The notes under the pieces were generated by a model. It had not been told where the DNA came from, did no database searches, and saw only the letters and a program-made list of their open reading frames with translations. From contig VGDC01000106.1 in the NCBI GenBank assembly GCA_016869895.1, forward strand, positions 1-6,781: 6,781 nt of DNA, given 5' to 3'. Position 1 is the first letter of the stretch, and each line of letters starts with the position of its first letter. Positions 1 through 5,760 of the stretch are shown one piece after another. A program made the translations under genes and the position numbers. The stretch comes from Alphaproteobacteria bacterium. Its GTDB lineage: Bacteria > Pseudomonadota > Alphaproteobacteria > Rickettsiales > VGDC01.

Positions 1-1275
1 ATGCATGAACCGCAGGTGCGACTGGAATCCGGTGGCTCCATCGTCATCAACCCCACCGAAGCGCTCGTGTCCATCGACGTGAACTCCGGCCGCTCCACCA
101 CCGAGCGCAACGTCGAAGAGACCGCGCTGAAGACCAACCTCGAAGCGGCGGCTGAAGTCGCCCGTCAGGTGCGTCTGCGCGATTTGGCGGGGCTTATCGT
201 CATCGATTTCATCGATATGTTCGATTACAAGAACCGCCGCGCCGTGGAACGTCAACTGAAAGAATCGCTGAAGAACGACCGCGCGAAGATTCAGGTCGGC
301 CGCATCAGCGCCTTCGGCCTGCTGGAGATGTCCCGCCAGCGTATGCGCCCGTCCATCGGCGAGACGAACACCATCCCCTGCCCGCATTGCGATAGCCGTG
401 GGTTCATTCTGTCGCCGGAAGCGACGGGCATGCAGCTTATCCGTTTCCTGGAGAAGGAAGCGGCGAATGGCGGATACGCCCAGCTGACGCTGAAAGTGCC
501 CGCGCCCGTCGCCATCCACCTGCTCAACAACAAGCGCACGCGCCTGCTGGAGCTGGAGAAGGAACACGGCATCAAGATCAACATCGACATCGCGGAGCAT
601 ATCCGCAACGCCGCGGGCTTCGTGCTGGAGCGCGTGACGGCGGAAGGCCAGCGTTCGGAAGTGAACGCGCTGGATGGCGTGCCCGCGAATAGCGGCGGTA
701 ACAGCAAACGCAAGCGTGACCGCAAACGCAACAACCGCCGCGACCGCGACGACTTCGATGGCAAGCCACATTCACACGGTGACGAGGCGGAAGACGCCAT
801 CGAATCCGATGAGGTGGAGACCGCTGAAGGCGGCGAGACCGAGAAGACCGAACAGCAGCCGCGCGCACCGCGTCCTCCCCGTGAGGAAGGCGATGAAAAC
901 GGCGAACGCGGACGCCGCCGCCGTGGTGGCCGTCGCCGCAACCGTGGCCGCGACCGTGACCGCCCCGAAGGTGAACGCAACACCGAGCGCGAGGCCGATG
1001 GCAACCGTATTCCCGAACCGGAATTCAACGATGTGAACGGCAATGTCATCCCCAAGGAAGCGCCATTCCCCAGCGATGACCAGCCCAGCGAAGCACAGGA
1101 GAAGGAAGGCCGCGCGAAACCCCGCAGCCGTGGTGGCCGTGGCCGCCGCAGTAAGGCGGAAAGCGGCGAACCCTCCGCCAGCCCTGCGCAGGACAATGCA
1201 CCGGAAGGTGATTCGGACGAAGGCGGCGAAGGCAAAGGCAACCGCCGTGGCTGGTGGCGCCGTATCGTCGAGTAA
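1..1275 (+). CDS. rne: Ribonuclease E, C-terminal part (5' end outside window)
   Basis: RNase E is the endoribonuclease that cuts AU-rich single-stranded RNA in mRNA decay and rRNA/tRNA maturation and scaffolds the degradosome. The visible 424 residues start inside the DNase I-like catalytic subdomain. D26, N28 and D69 match E. coli D303, N305 and D346, the Mg-binding catalytic residues, and CPHC at 127-130 matches the zinc-link cysteines C404/C407; the offset of 277 is constant. The small domain follows to about residue 215. From about 220 on the protein is low-complexity and presumably disordered: Arg-rich blocks (about 236-249, 303-321, 371-385) alternate with Glu/Asp-rich stretches. It ends in RRGWWRRIVE; GWW at 417-419 resembles the Caulobacter PNPase-binding tip. 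The Met at base 1 is internal, so the S1, RNase H-like and 5'-sensor regions lie upstream of the window. The gene ends 17 bp before a strong terminator. RNase G is excluded by the long tail. Confidence 0.96.
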   Translation: MHEPQVRLESGGSIVINPTEALVSIDVNSGRSTTERNVEETALKTNLEAAAEVARQVRLRDLAGLIVIDFIDMFDYKNRRAVERQLKESLKNDRAKIQVGRISAFGLLEMSRQRMRPSIGETNTIPCPHCDSRGFILSPEATGMQLIRFLEKEAANGGYAQLTLKVPAPVAIHLLNNKRTRLLELEKEHGIKINIDIAEHIRNAAGFVLERVTAEGQRSEVNALDGVPANSGGNSKRKRDRKRNNRRDRDDFDGKPHSHGDEAEDAIESDEVETAEGGETEKTEQQPRAPRPPREEGDENGERGRRRRGGRRRNRGRDRDRPEGERNTEREADGNRIPEPEFNDVNGNVIPKEAPFPSDDQPSEAQEKEGRAKPRSRGGRGRRSKAESGEPSASPAQDNAPEGDSDEGGEGKGNRRGWWRRIVE

Positions 1276-1292
1276 TCCGACGACAACACAAT

Positions 1293-1327
1293 AAAAAAGG
1301 CCGCTTCCATCCGGAGCGGCCTTTTTT
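1293..1327. terminator. Bidirectional intrinsic terminator between rne and the aminotransferase gene
   Basis: Six A residues (1293-1298) precede GGCCGCT (1299-1305), which pairs with AGCGGCC (1315-1321). A bulged T at 1306 is followed by CC/GG pairing closed by the tetraloop ATCC (1309-1312), and six T residues follow (1322-1327). The structure has a GC-rich stem and a U-tract when read on either strand, so it can end rne transcripts rightward and aminotransferase transcripts leftward. It lies in the 59-bp spacer between the two convergent stop codons. Confidence 0.93.
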
Positions 1328-1334
1328 CGTGGGA

Positions 1335-2483
1335 TTATTTCAGCCAGTTCTTGAGCCGCTGGAGCGATTCGCGCACATGGGCTTCGCGCGCAGCGAAGGT
1401 GAAGCGGATGAAGTGGTGACCTTCTTCACGGTCGAAATCTTGCCCCGGCACGATGCTCACGCCCGTCTGCTGGAGGATGTCCTTGCAGAAGCGGTCGCTG
1501 TCGTTGGTGAAATTGCCGACATCGGCATAGATATAGAACGCGCCATGGGCGGGGGAAAGCCCCCGAAAACCGAGCTTCGGCAACTCTTCCAGCAGTATCT
1601 CGCGGTTACGGGCATAGCCGCCGACGACGGAATCCAGCTCGTCCAAACAATCGAACACGGCCACGGCGGCGTGCTGTGAGATGGCGGGGGGCGAGATGAA
1701 GAAGTTCTGCAGGAGCGATTCATAAGAACGCTGGAGCTCTTCGGGCACGACCGCCCAACCCAGACGCCAACCCGGCATGAGGAAATATTTGGAGAAGCTG
1801 TTGACCACCACGGCGTTGGGCGACATGCCTGCCGCGCTGGCGGCTTTCACGCCGCCGTAAGTGATGCCGTGATAGATTTCATCGGAGATGAGGCGGATGC
1901 CGTTGGCATCGCAATAGCGCACGATGCGCTCCAGCTCGGCTTTGTCGATGACCGTTCCCGCAGGATTCGACGGGCTGGCGATGACGAGACCGGCGGGTTT
2001 CTCCGGCAGGGCTTCCAGCATTTCGACGGTGGGCTGATAATGGGTGGAAGCATCGGTGCGGATATAGACCGGAACGAGCCCCGCCGCTTCGAGCATATTC
2101 GGATAGGCCGGATAATACGGGATGGCGATGGCGACTTTATCACCGACATCGAAGGCACTGAGCAGCGTGATATAGAACGCCGCCGAAGAACCGACGGTGA
2201 CGATGATGCGCTCCGGCGGCACGTCGATGCCTTCGCGGTCTTTGTAAAACTGAGAAATCTTACGGCGGAGCGGCATGATGCCCTTGGCATCGGTGTAGCC
2301 GAGCGTCGCCCCGTCCGTCAGCAACTTAGCGGCATGCTGGCGCACTTTCTCTGGCACTTCCACCCATGGCTGACCGACGGACAGGTGGATGATGTCCTCG
2401 CCGCTTTCTGCAAGGGCATTGGCCTCACGCAGCACTTCCATGACGTGGAAGGGCGAAATGCGCCCGCGATTCGATAGTTTCAT
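1335..2483 (-). CDS. Class I/II-fold PLP-dependent aminotransferase
   Basis: A 382-residue fold-type I aminotransferase, cytosolic, that would transfer an amino group between an amino acid and a 2-oxo acid. Landmarks of the family are all present: Y63 in GYTDAKG, a YYP segment near 123-125 at the aromatic stacking position, N173 in SPSNPAG, D201 and Y204 in SDEIYHG, the Schiff-base lysine K232 in NSFSKYFLMPGWRLGW, phosphate-binding R240, and R360 in HHFIRFTFA for the substrate carboxylate. The motif near residue 37 is GQPW rather than the GQPD common in aspartate aminotransferases, so I do not assign aspC and leave the substrate open. Length is normal for the family. I chose ATG 2483 because GGGGGAG lies six bases upstream; an in-frame ATG at 2519 would add 12 residues but has a weaker ribosome site. 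Reading remains open further upstream, but that part only mirrors the protease gene. It is transcribed divergently from that gene. Confidence 0.93.
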   Translation of the reverse strand: MKLSNRGRISPFHVMEVLREANALAESGEDIIHLSVGQPWVEVPEKVRQHAAKLLTDGATLGYTDAKGIMPLRRKISQFYKDREGIDVPPERIIVTVGSSAAFYITLLSAFDVGDKVAIAIPYYPAYPNMLEAAGLVPVYIRTDASTHYQPTVEMLEALPEKPAGLVIASPSNPAGTVIDKAELERIVRYCDANGIRLISDEIYHGITYGGVKAASAAGMSPNAVVVNSFSKYFLMPGWRLGWAVVPEELQRSYESLLQNFFISPPAISQHAAVAVFDCLDELDSVVGGYARNREILLEELPKLGFRGLSPAHGAFYIYADVGNFTNDSDRFCKDILQQTGVSIVPGQDFDREEGHHFIRFTFAAREAHVRESLQRLKNWLK

Positions 2484-2500
2484 CCTACTCTCCCCCAAAC
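2484..2500 (-). promoter_or_regulatory. Ribosome binding site deciding the aminotransferase start
   Basis: On the minus strand GGGGGAGAGTAGG directly precedes ATG 2483, with the GGGGAG core six bases from the start codon. This purine-rich run supports starting there rather than at the in-frame ATG 2519, whose upstream bases contain only a weak AGAG. Confidence 0.6.
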
Positions 2501-2510
2501 GACCAATGGC

Positions 2511-2567
2511 TTGCGCCATTATCGGTGTTTCTCTATGCTTTAGGCTGTGTGAAAAGCTGGTGATAAT
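2511..2567 (+). promoter_or_regulatory. Candidate sigma-70-type promoter region for the M48 protease operon
   Basis: The 99-bp divergent spacer must hold promoters for genes on both strands. Rightward, TTGCGC (2511-2516) and TATGCT (2534-2539) are separated by 17 bp. A second possible -10 element, GATAAT (2562-2567), has only a poor -35 match (TTTAGG, 2539-2544). Each hexamer is an imperfect match, so this is a by-eye guess. A leftward GATAAT (minus strand of 2518-2523) could serve the aminotransferase, but it overlaps the rightward elements and lacks a good -35. Confidence 0.3.
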
Positions 2568-2582
2568 GGCATGGCAGGATAA

Positions 2583-3980
2583 ATGCAATCTCTTTCTCCC
2601 CACGTGAAATCCTTTGGAATACGCGCAATCGCGCGGCGATTGGTGGTGGGCGCGGTGTGCTTCGCCGCCAGCTTCACCGTGGCTACACAGGCCTTCGCCA
2701 TCAGCCTCATCCGTGATGCGGAGATCGAACAGACCATCCGCGCCTATTCCACGCCGGTCTTCGAAAAAGCGGGGCTGACGCCCTCCTCCATCTCGCTGTA
2801 TATCGTGAACGACCAAGCCATCAACGCCTTTGTGATGGGCGGCAGCAATATCTTCGTGAATACCGGACTCATCATGCAGTGCCCAAGGCCGGAAATGGTC
2901 ATCGCCGTGCTGGCGCACGAGACAGGGCATATCTCCGGCGGGCATCTGGTGCGCAGCGTGCAGGCCGCTGAAAAGGCGCAGATTCAGGCGGTGTTGGGCG
3001 CGTTGCTCGGCGCAGTCGCCATCGCAGGTGGCGCAGGGGATGCGGGCATGGCCATCCTGAGCGGCGGACAGAACATGGCATTGCGCGGGATGATCACCCA
3101 CACGCGCGCCAATGAGGAAGCCGCCGATAATACCGCGCTCAATATCCTCGACCAGCTGGGCATCAGCGCGAGCGGCATGCTGGAGACCTTCGAGATATTG
3201 CGCAAGCAAGAGAAGCTGAAAATCGGCAATTCTTCCGACCCTTACTTGCGCACTCACCCGCTGAACACCGACCGCATCATGCAGGTGCGCAACCATGTGG
3301 AGCAATCGAAAATCCCCGCTGGAACCGTGCCGGAACGCTTCGTGGTGCTGCATCAGCGGATGTTAGGCAAGCTGGAAGGATTCCTTGGCGAACCCGCAGA
3401 GGTCTTGACGCGTTACCCAGAGACGGACAGTAACGTGCGCGCTTATTATGCCCGTGCGGTGGCCTATTTCCGTCAGGCGAAGATAGACAAGGCCATCGCC
3501 GAAATGGACACGCTCATCTCGCAATCGCCGAATGACCCGTATTTCCACGAGTTGAAAGGCCAGATTCTCTTCGAGGGAAGCCGCATCAAAGAAGCAGCGG
3601 AGTCGTATAAAAAGGCGGTTGACCTATTGCCTGCCGCGTCGCTCATCCGCGTGGAATACGCCCGCGCGCTCATCGCGCTGGAGGACAACAGCAACCTCCC
3701 CGAAGCCATCAAACATCTGGAAGCGGCTTCCAGCAACGGCGAGAAAGAGAATGCCTCACTGTGGAGGCTGCTGGCCACGGCATATGGCCGCAGCGGGCAG
3801 ATGGGGCTTTCGCACCTCGCACTGGCAGAGGAAGCACTGGCACTGAACGACCCGGAAACCACGCTGAAACAGTTGGAGCTGGCTGCGCCCAGCCTCGGCG
3901 TCGCCACCCCCGCCTATCTGCGCGCCGAAGACCTGCGCGCGCAGGCGAAAGACCGTCAGAAAGAGCTGAAGAAGAAATAA
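2583..3980 (+). CDS. Periplasmic M48 family zinc metalloprotease with C-terminal TPR repeats (BepA-like)
   Basis: A 465-residue secreted metalloprotease of the BepA (YfgC) type, which in E. coli degrades or helps mature stalled outer-membrane proteins. Residues 1-39 look like a Sec signal peptide: basic n-region, hydrophobic core about 20-38, TQAFA before the cut; there is no lipobox cysteine. The M48 domain has the zinc motif HETGH at 112-116, the third ligand E178 with D182 in NEEAAD, and RTHPLNTDR around 223-231, whose H225 lies where BepA has its regulatory fourth ligand H246. A small-residue hydrophobic stretch (about 136-160) sits between the zinc motifs. From about 285 to 435 the sequence falls into helical TPR-like repeats with Ala/Tyr/Leu spacing. 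ATG 2583 is preceded by AGGA only three bases away, a tight spacing, but this start gives an intact signal peptide. The DsbA-like gene follows 89 bp downstream on the same strand. I withhold the bepA symbol because orthology is inferred. Confidence 0.9.
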   Translation: MQSLSPHVKSFGIRAIARRLVVGAVCFAASFTVATQAFAISLIRDAEIEQTIRAYSTPVFEKAGLTPSSISLYIVNDQAINAFVMGGSNIFVNTGLIMQCPRPEMVIAVLAHETGHISGGHLVRSVQAAEKAQIQAVLGALLGAVAIAGGAGDAGMAILSGGQNMALRGMITHTRANEEAADNTALNILDQLGISASGMLETFEILRKQEKLKIGNSSDPYLRTHPLNTDRIMQVRNHVEQSKIPAGTVPERFVVLHQRMLGKLEGFLGEPAEVLTRYPETDSNVRAYYARAVAYFRQAKIDKAIAEMDTLISQSPNDPYFHELKGQILFEGSRIKEAAESYKKAVDLLPAASLIRVEYARALIALEDNSNLPEAIKHLEAASSNGEKENASLWRLLATAYGRSGQMGLSHLALAEEALALNDPETTLKQLELAAPSLGVATPAYLRAEDLRAQAKDRQKELKKK

Positions 3981-4001
3981 GACCGATTGGTAGGGAATTC
4001 C

Positions 4002-4030
4002 TGTACAAGCCCGTTGGAATACCGTAAAGT
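4002..4030 (+). promoter_or_regulatory. Candidate promoter for the DsbA-like gene
   Basis: In the 89-bp spacer after the protease gene, TGTACA (4002-4007) and TAAAGT (4025-4030) are separated by 17 bp; each matches the sigma-70 consensus at four of six positions. No terminator is visible in this spacer (GGAATTCC at 3994-4001 is a loopless palindrome), so read-through from the protease gene is equally possible. Confidence 0.28.
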
Positions 4031-4069
4031 TTCTGCACTTAGGTTTGCCCTTTTACTGGAGAATCATCC

Positions 4070-4828
4070 ATGCGTATCCGTTCGACTCTTGCCGCTCTCG
4101 CACTCAGCACCACCCTCGTAATGCCCGCAGTCGCCGCGGATACCGCCAAGACATACACCCGCGCGGAGCTGGAGCAGATCATCGTAGAGACCATCCTCAA
4201 ACACCCTGAGGCGCTCATCCAATCCGTCGATAACATGCAGAAGAGCCAAGCCAGCAAGCAGGCCGAAACCGCCAAGCAGAACATCGAAGCCTATAAGACC
4301 TCGCTGTTCAACGACCCAGAATCTCCCGTGGCGGGCAATAAGAAGGGCGATGTCACCGTCGTCGAATTCTTCGATTATAATTGCGGCTATTGCAAACGCT
4401 CCTTCGACGAAATCCTGAAACTGTCGCAGACCGACAAGAACGTGCGCTTCGTGTTCAAGGAATACCCCGTGCTTGCGCCATCCTCAGAGACCGCCGCGCG
4501 CGCGTCCCTCGCGTTCCATGCGCTGAACCCTGACCGCTACCTCGATTACCATGCGTCGCTGTTCCGCCTGGGTGGCCGCTTCGATGAAGAGACCCTTGCA
4601 AATACCGCCGAGAACTTCGGCGTGAAGGCGGATAAACTGAAAGAGAAGATGAAAGACCCGAAAATCACCAAGCACTTGCAGGATAACGCCGAATTGGCGT
4701 CTAAACTGGGTGCGCGCGGTGTGCCGCTCTTCGTCATCGGCAGCGACATCGCCCCCGGTGCACTCAGCTATGAAGACCTGCAAAGCCGCGTCGGCGCAGC
4801 GCGTGAAGAGCTGAAAAAGAAGAAGTAA
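4070..4828 (+). CDS. DsbA-family thiol:disulfide oxidoreductase with N-terminal helical extension (ScsC/Com1-like)
   Basis: A 252-residue exported thioredoxin-fold protein expected to make or isomerise disulfide bonds in periplasmic proteins. Residues 1-22/23 form a signal peptide (RIR n-region, Leu/Ala core, cleavage near AVAA). Residues about 28-80 are charged and helix-like (RAELEQIIVETILKHPEALI onward), the region that forms a trimerisation stalk in ScsC-type proteins. The thioredoxin fold begins at about 94 with VTVVEFFDYNCGYCKR; the redox site is C105-G-Y-C108, the only two cysteines. The inserted helical domain spans about 135-210, and the cis-proline loop is GVP at 217-219. A lysine-rich end (KKKK) closes the protein. 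GGAGA (4058-4062) lies seven bases before ATG 4070, which supports the start. It follows the M48 protease on the same strand and converges on ispE. Whether it is an oxidase or an isomerase cannot be told from sequence; no DsbB or DsbD partner is in the window. Confidence 0.92.
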   Translation: MRIRSTLAALALSTTLVMPAVAADTAKTYTRAELEQIIVETILKHPEALIQSVDNMQKSQASKQAETAKQNIEAYKTSLFNDPESPVAGNKKGDVTVVEFFDYNCGYCKRSFDEILKLSQTDKNVRFVFKEYPVLAPSSETAARASLAFHALNPDRYLDYHASLFRLGGRFDEETLANTAENFGVKADKLKEKMKDPKITKHLQDNAELASKLGARGVPLFVIGSDIAPGALSYEDLQSRVGAAREELKKKK

Positions 4829-4847
4829 TCGGAAGACGAACTAAGCA

Positions 4848-4877
4848 ACAGGCGGTCTGAACCCTCAGGCCGCCTGT
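4848..4877. terminator. Strong hairpin between dsbA-like gene and ispE, overlapping the ispE stop codon
   Basis: Bases 4848-4860 pair with 4865-4877 over 13 positions, with a single T-G wobble on the plus strand, closed by the loop ACCC (4861-4864). The spacing fits a transcription end for the rightward dsbA-like gene, whose stop is 20 bp upstream. The right arm is also the last three sense codons and the stop of leftward ispE. Neither strand has a clean U-tract after the stem (leftward: TTGCTTAGTT), so this may be a factor-aided terminator or a 3' stabilising stem rather than a classical intrinsic terminator. Confidence 0.6.
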
Positions 4878-5749
4878 ATGCGTGTCTGGACGACCCAATA
4901 ATCGGAATATTGCGCACGCAGAGCCAGTTTAGCGGCTTCGGCATCCTGCGGGTTCGCATAGAGCGCGAAGCACGCACTGCCACTGCCCGACATACGCACG
5001 AAGACATTGCCCGTGGTGCGCGAAAGGGCGTGGAGCGCCTGTTTCACCGCAGGATTGAGATGCTCCGCGGGGCGGAGCAGGTCATTGCGCGTTTCATTCA
5101 GCCAGAGCTTCCACAGGGAAATATCGCCCTCAAGCGCGGGCAGCGGTGGCATTTCGCCGGAATAATCCCGCTCTTGCAAGGCGCGGAAGACATCCGCCGT
5201 CCAGAGAGGCGAGGCAGGATAAACCACCACGCAATCCGTCGCCGGGAATCCCGCAACGGGCAGCAGCTGCTCGCCCACGCCCTGCATGCGCGCGGGCACG
5301 CTCATGACGCAAGCGGGGACATCCGCGCCCAGTTCCGCCCCGATATGGGCGAGTTCTTCGATGCTATATTCCAAATCCCAAAGGCGATTGAGAAGGCGCA
5401 AAGCCGCCGCAGCATCCGCCGAACCACCGCCCAACCCCGCGCCGATGGGGATATTCTTTTGCAAGGTCAAACGTGCGCCCGCATGGGTGCCGGATTTCAC
5501 ACGCAGAAGCTGCGCCGCGCGCTGCACGAGGTTATCGGTATGCTCACCCAATGCATTCGCATACGCCCCTTCGGTGATTAGATGGGTAACATCCCCCTCT
5601 TCGCGCTCGCCATGCAGCACATCGCCATATTCCAGAAAAACCACGAGACTGTCGAGGGAATGGTAGCCGTCGTCCTGCCGCCCAAGCACCTGCAAGGCGA
5701 GGTTCAGCTTGGCGGGAGCGGATTCGCTATGGAAAGACAGAAAAGCCAT
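4865..5749 (-). CDS. ispE: 4-diphosphocytidyl-2-C-methyl-D-erythritol kinase
   Basis: IspE phosphorylates the 2-hydroxyl of CDP-methylerythritol with ATP, the fourth step of the MEP pathway to IPP and DMAPP, in the cytosol. The 294 residues show the GHMP-kinase order: APAKLNLALQV at 11-21 with K14 as the substrate-side lysine, DGYHSLDSL at 27-35, the glycine-rich ATP loop IPIGAGLGGGSADAA at 100-114, catalytic D143 in LGADVPAC, and the third motif RMSGSGSACFA at 252-262. Length is normal. I chose ATG 5749. An in-frame GTG at 5761 would add four residues and overlap the upstream stop codon by one base; neither start has a convincing Shine-Dalgarno sequence, so translation probably depends on ribosomes finishing the upstream TPR gene, 11 bp away. 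The stop codon lies inside a 13-bp hairpin shared with the convergent dsbA-like gene. Confidence 0.95.
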   Translation of the reverse strand: MAFLSFHSESAPAKLNLALQVLGRQDDGYHSLDSLVVFLEYGDVLHGEREEGDVTHLITEGAYANALGEHTDNLVQRAAQLLRVKSGTHAGARLTLQKNIPIGAGLGGGSADAAAALRLLNRLWDLEYSIEELAHIGAELGADVPACVMSVPARMQGVGEQLLPVAGFPATDCVVVYPASPLWTADVFRALQERDYSGEMPPLPALEGDISLWKLWLNETRNDLLRPAEHLNPAVKQALHALSRTTGNVFVRMSGSGSACFALYANPQDAEAAKLALRAQYSDYWVVQTRIQAA

Positions 5750-5760
5750 GGTGTTGCACA

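Noticed and set aside
1..3. The ATG at the first base as the start of a short RNase G-like gene.
   Set aside because: Sequence before the catalytic Asp aligns with the middle of RNase E, so the codon is internal and the gene is cut by the window edge.
291..1310. A 339-codon minus-strand open frame opposite rne.
   Set aside because: It is Arg/Ser/Pro-rich low-complexity sequence produced by reading the biased rne tail backwards, and it crosses the terminator hairpin. The plus-strand frame has clear RNase E homology.
2571..2585. A three-codon open frame (ATG GCA GGA TAA) that ends directly before the protease ATG, resembling a minimal leader.
   Set aside because: It has no ribosome site of its own, and the GCAGGA within it is better explained as the protease's ribosome binding site. 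A frame this short is expected by chance.
2484..3353. The aminotransferase frame stays open for a further 290 codons on the minus strand, which would give a 672-residue fusion protein.
   Set aside because: The extension mirrors the M48 protease gene in antisense, has no family features, is rich in His and Ala as expected for a shadow frame, and sits upstream of a start with a good ribosome site at 2483.
3994..4001. The palindrome GGAATTCC after the protease gene as a terminator or operator.
   Set aside because: It has no loop and no following T-run, and an isolated eight-base palindrome is likely by chance.
4910..5581. A 223-codon plus-strand open frame opposite ispE.
   Set aside because: It is a shadow of ispE with no recognisable domain; the opposite strand carries all the GHMP kinase motifs.
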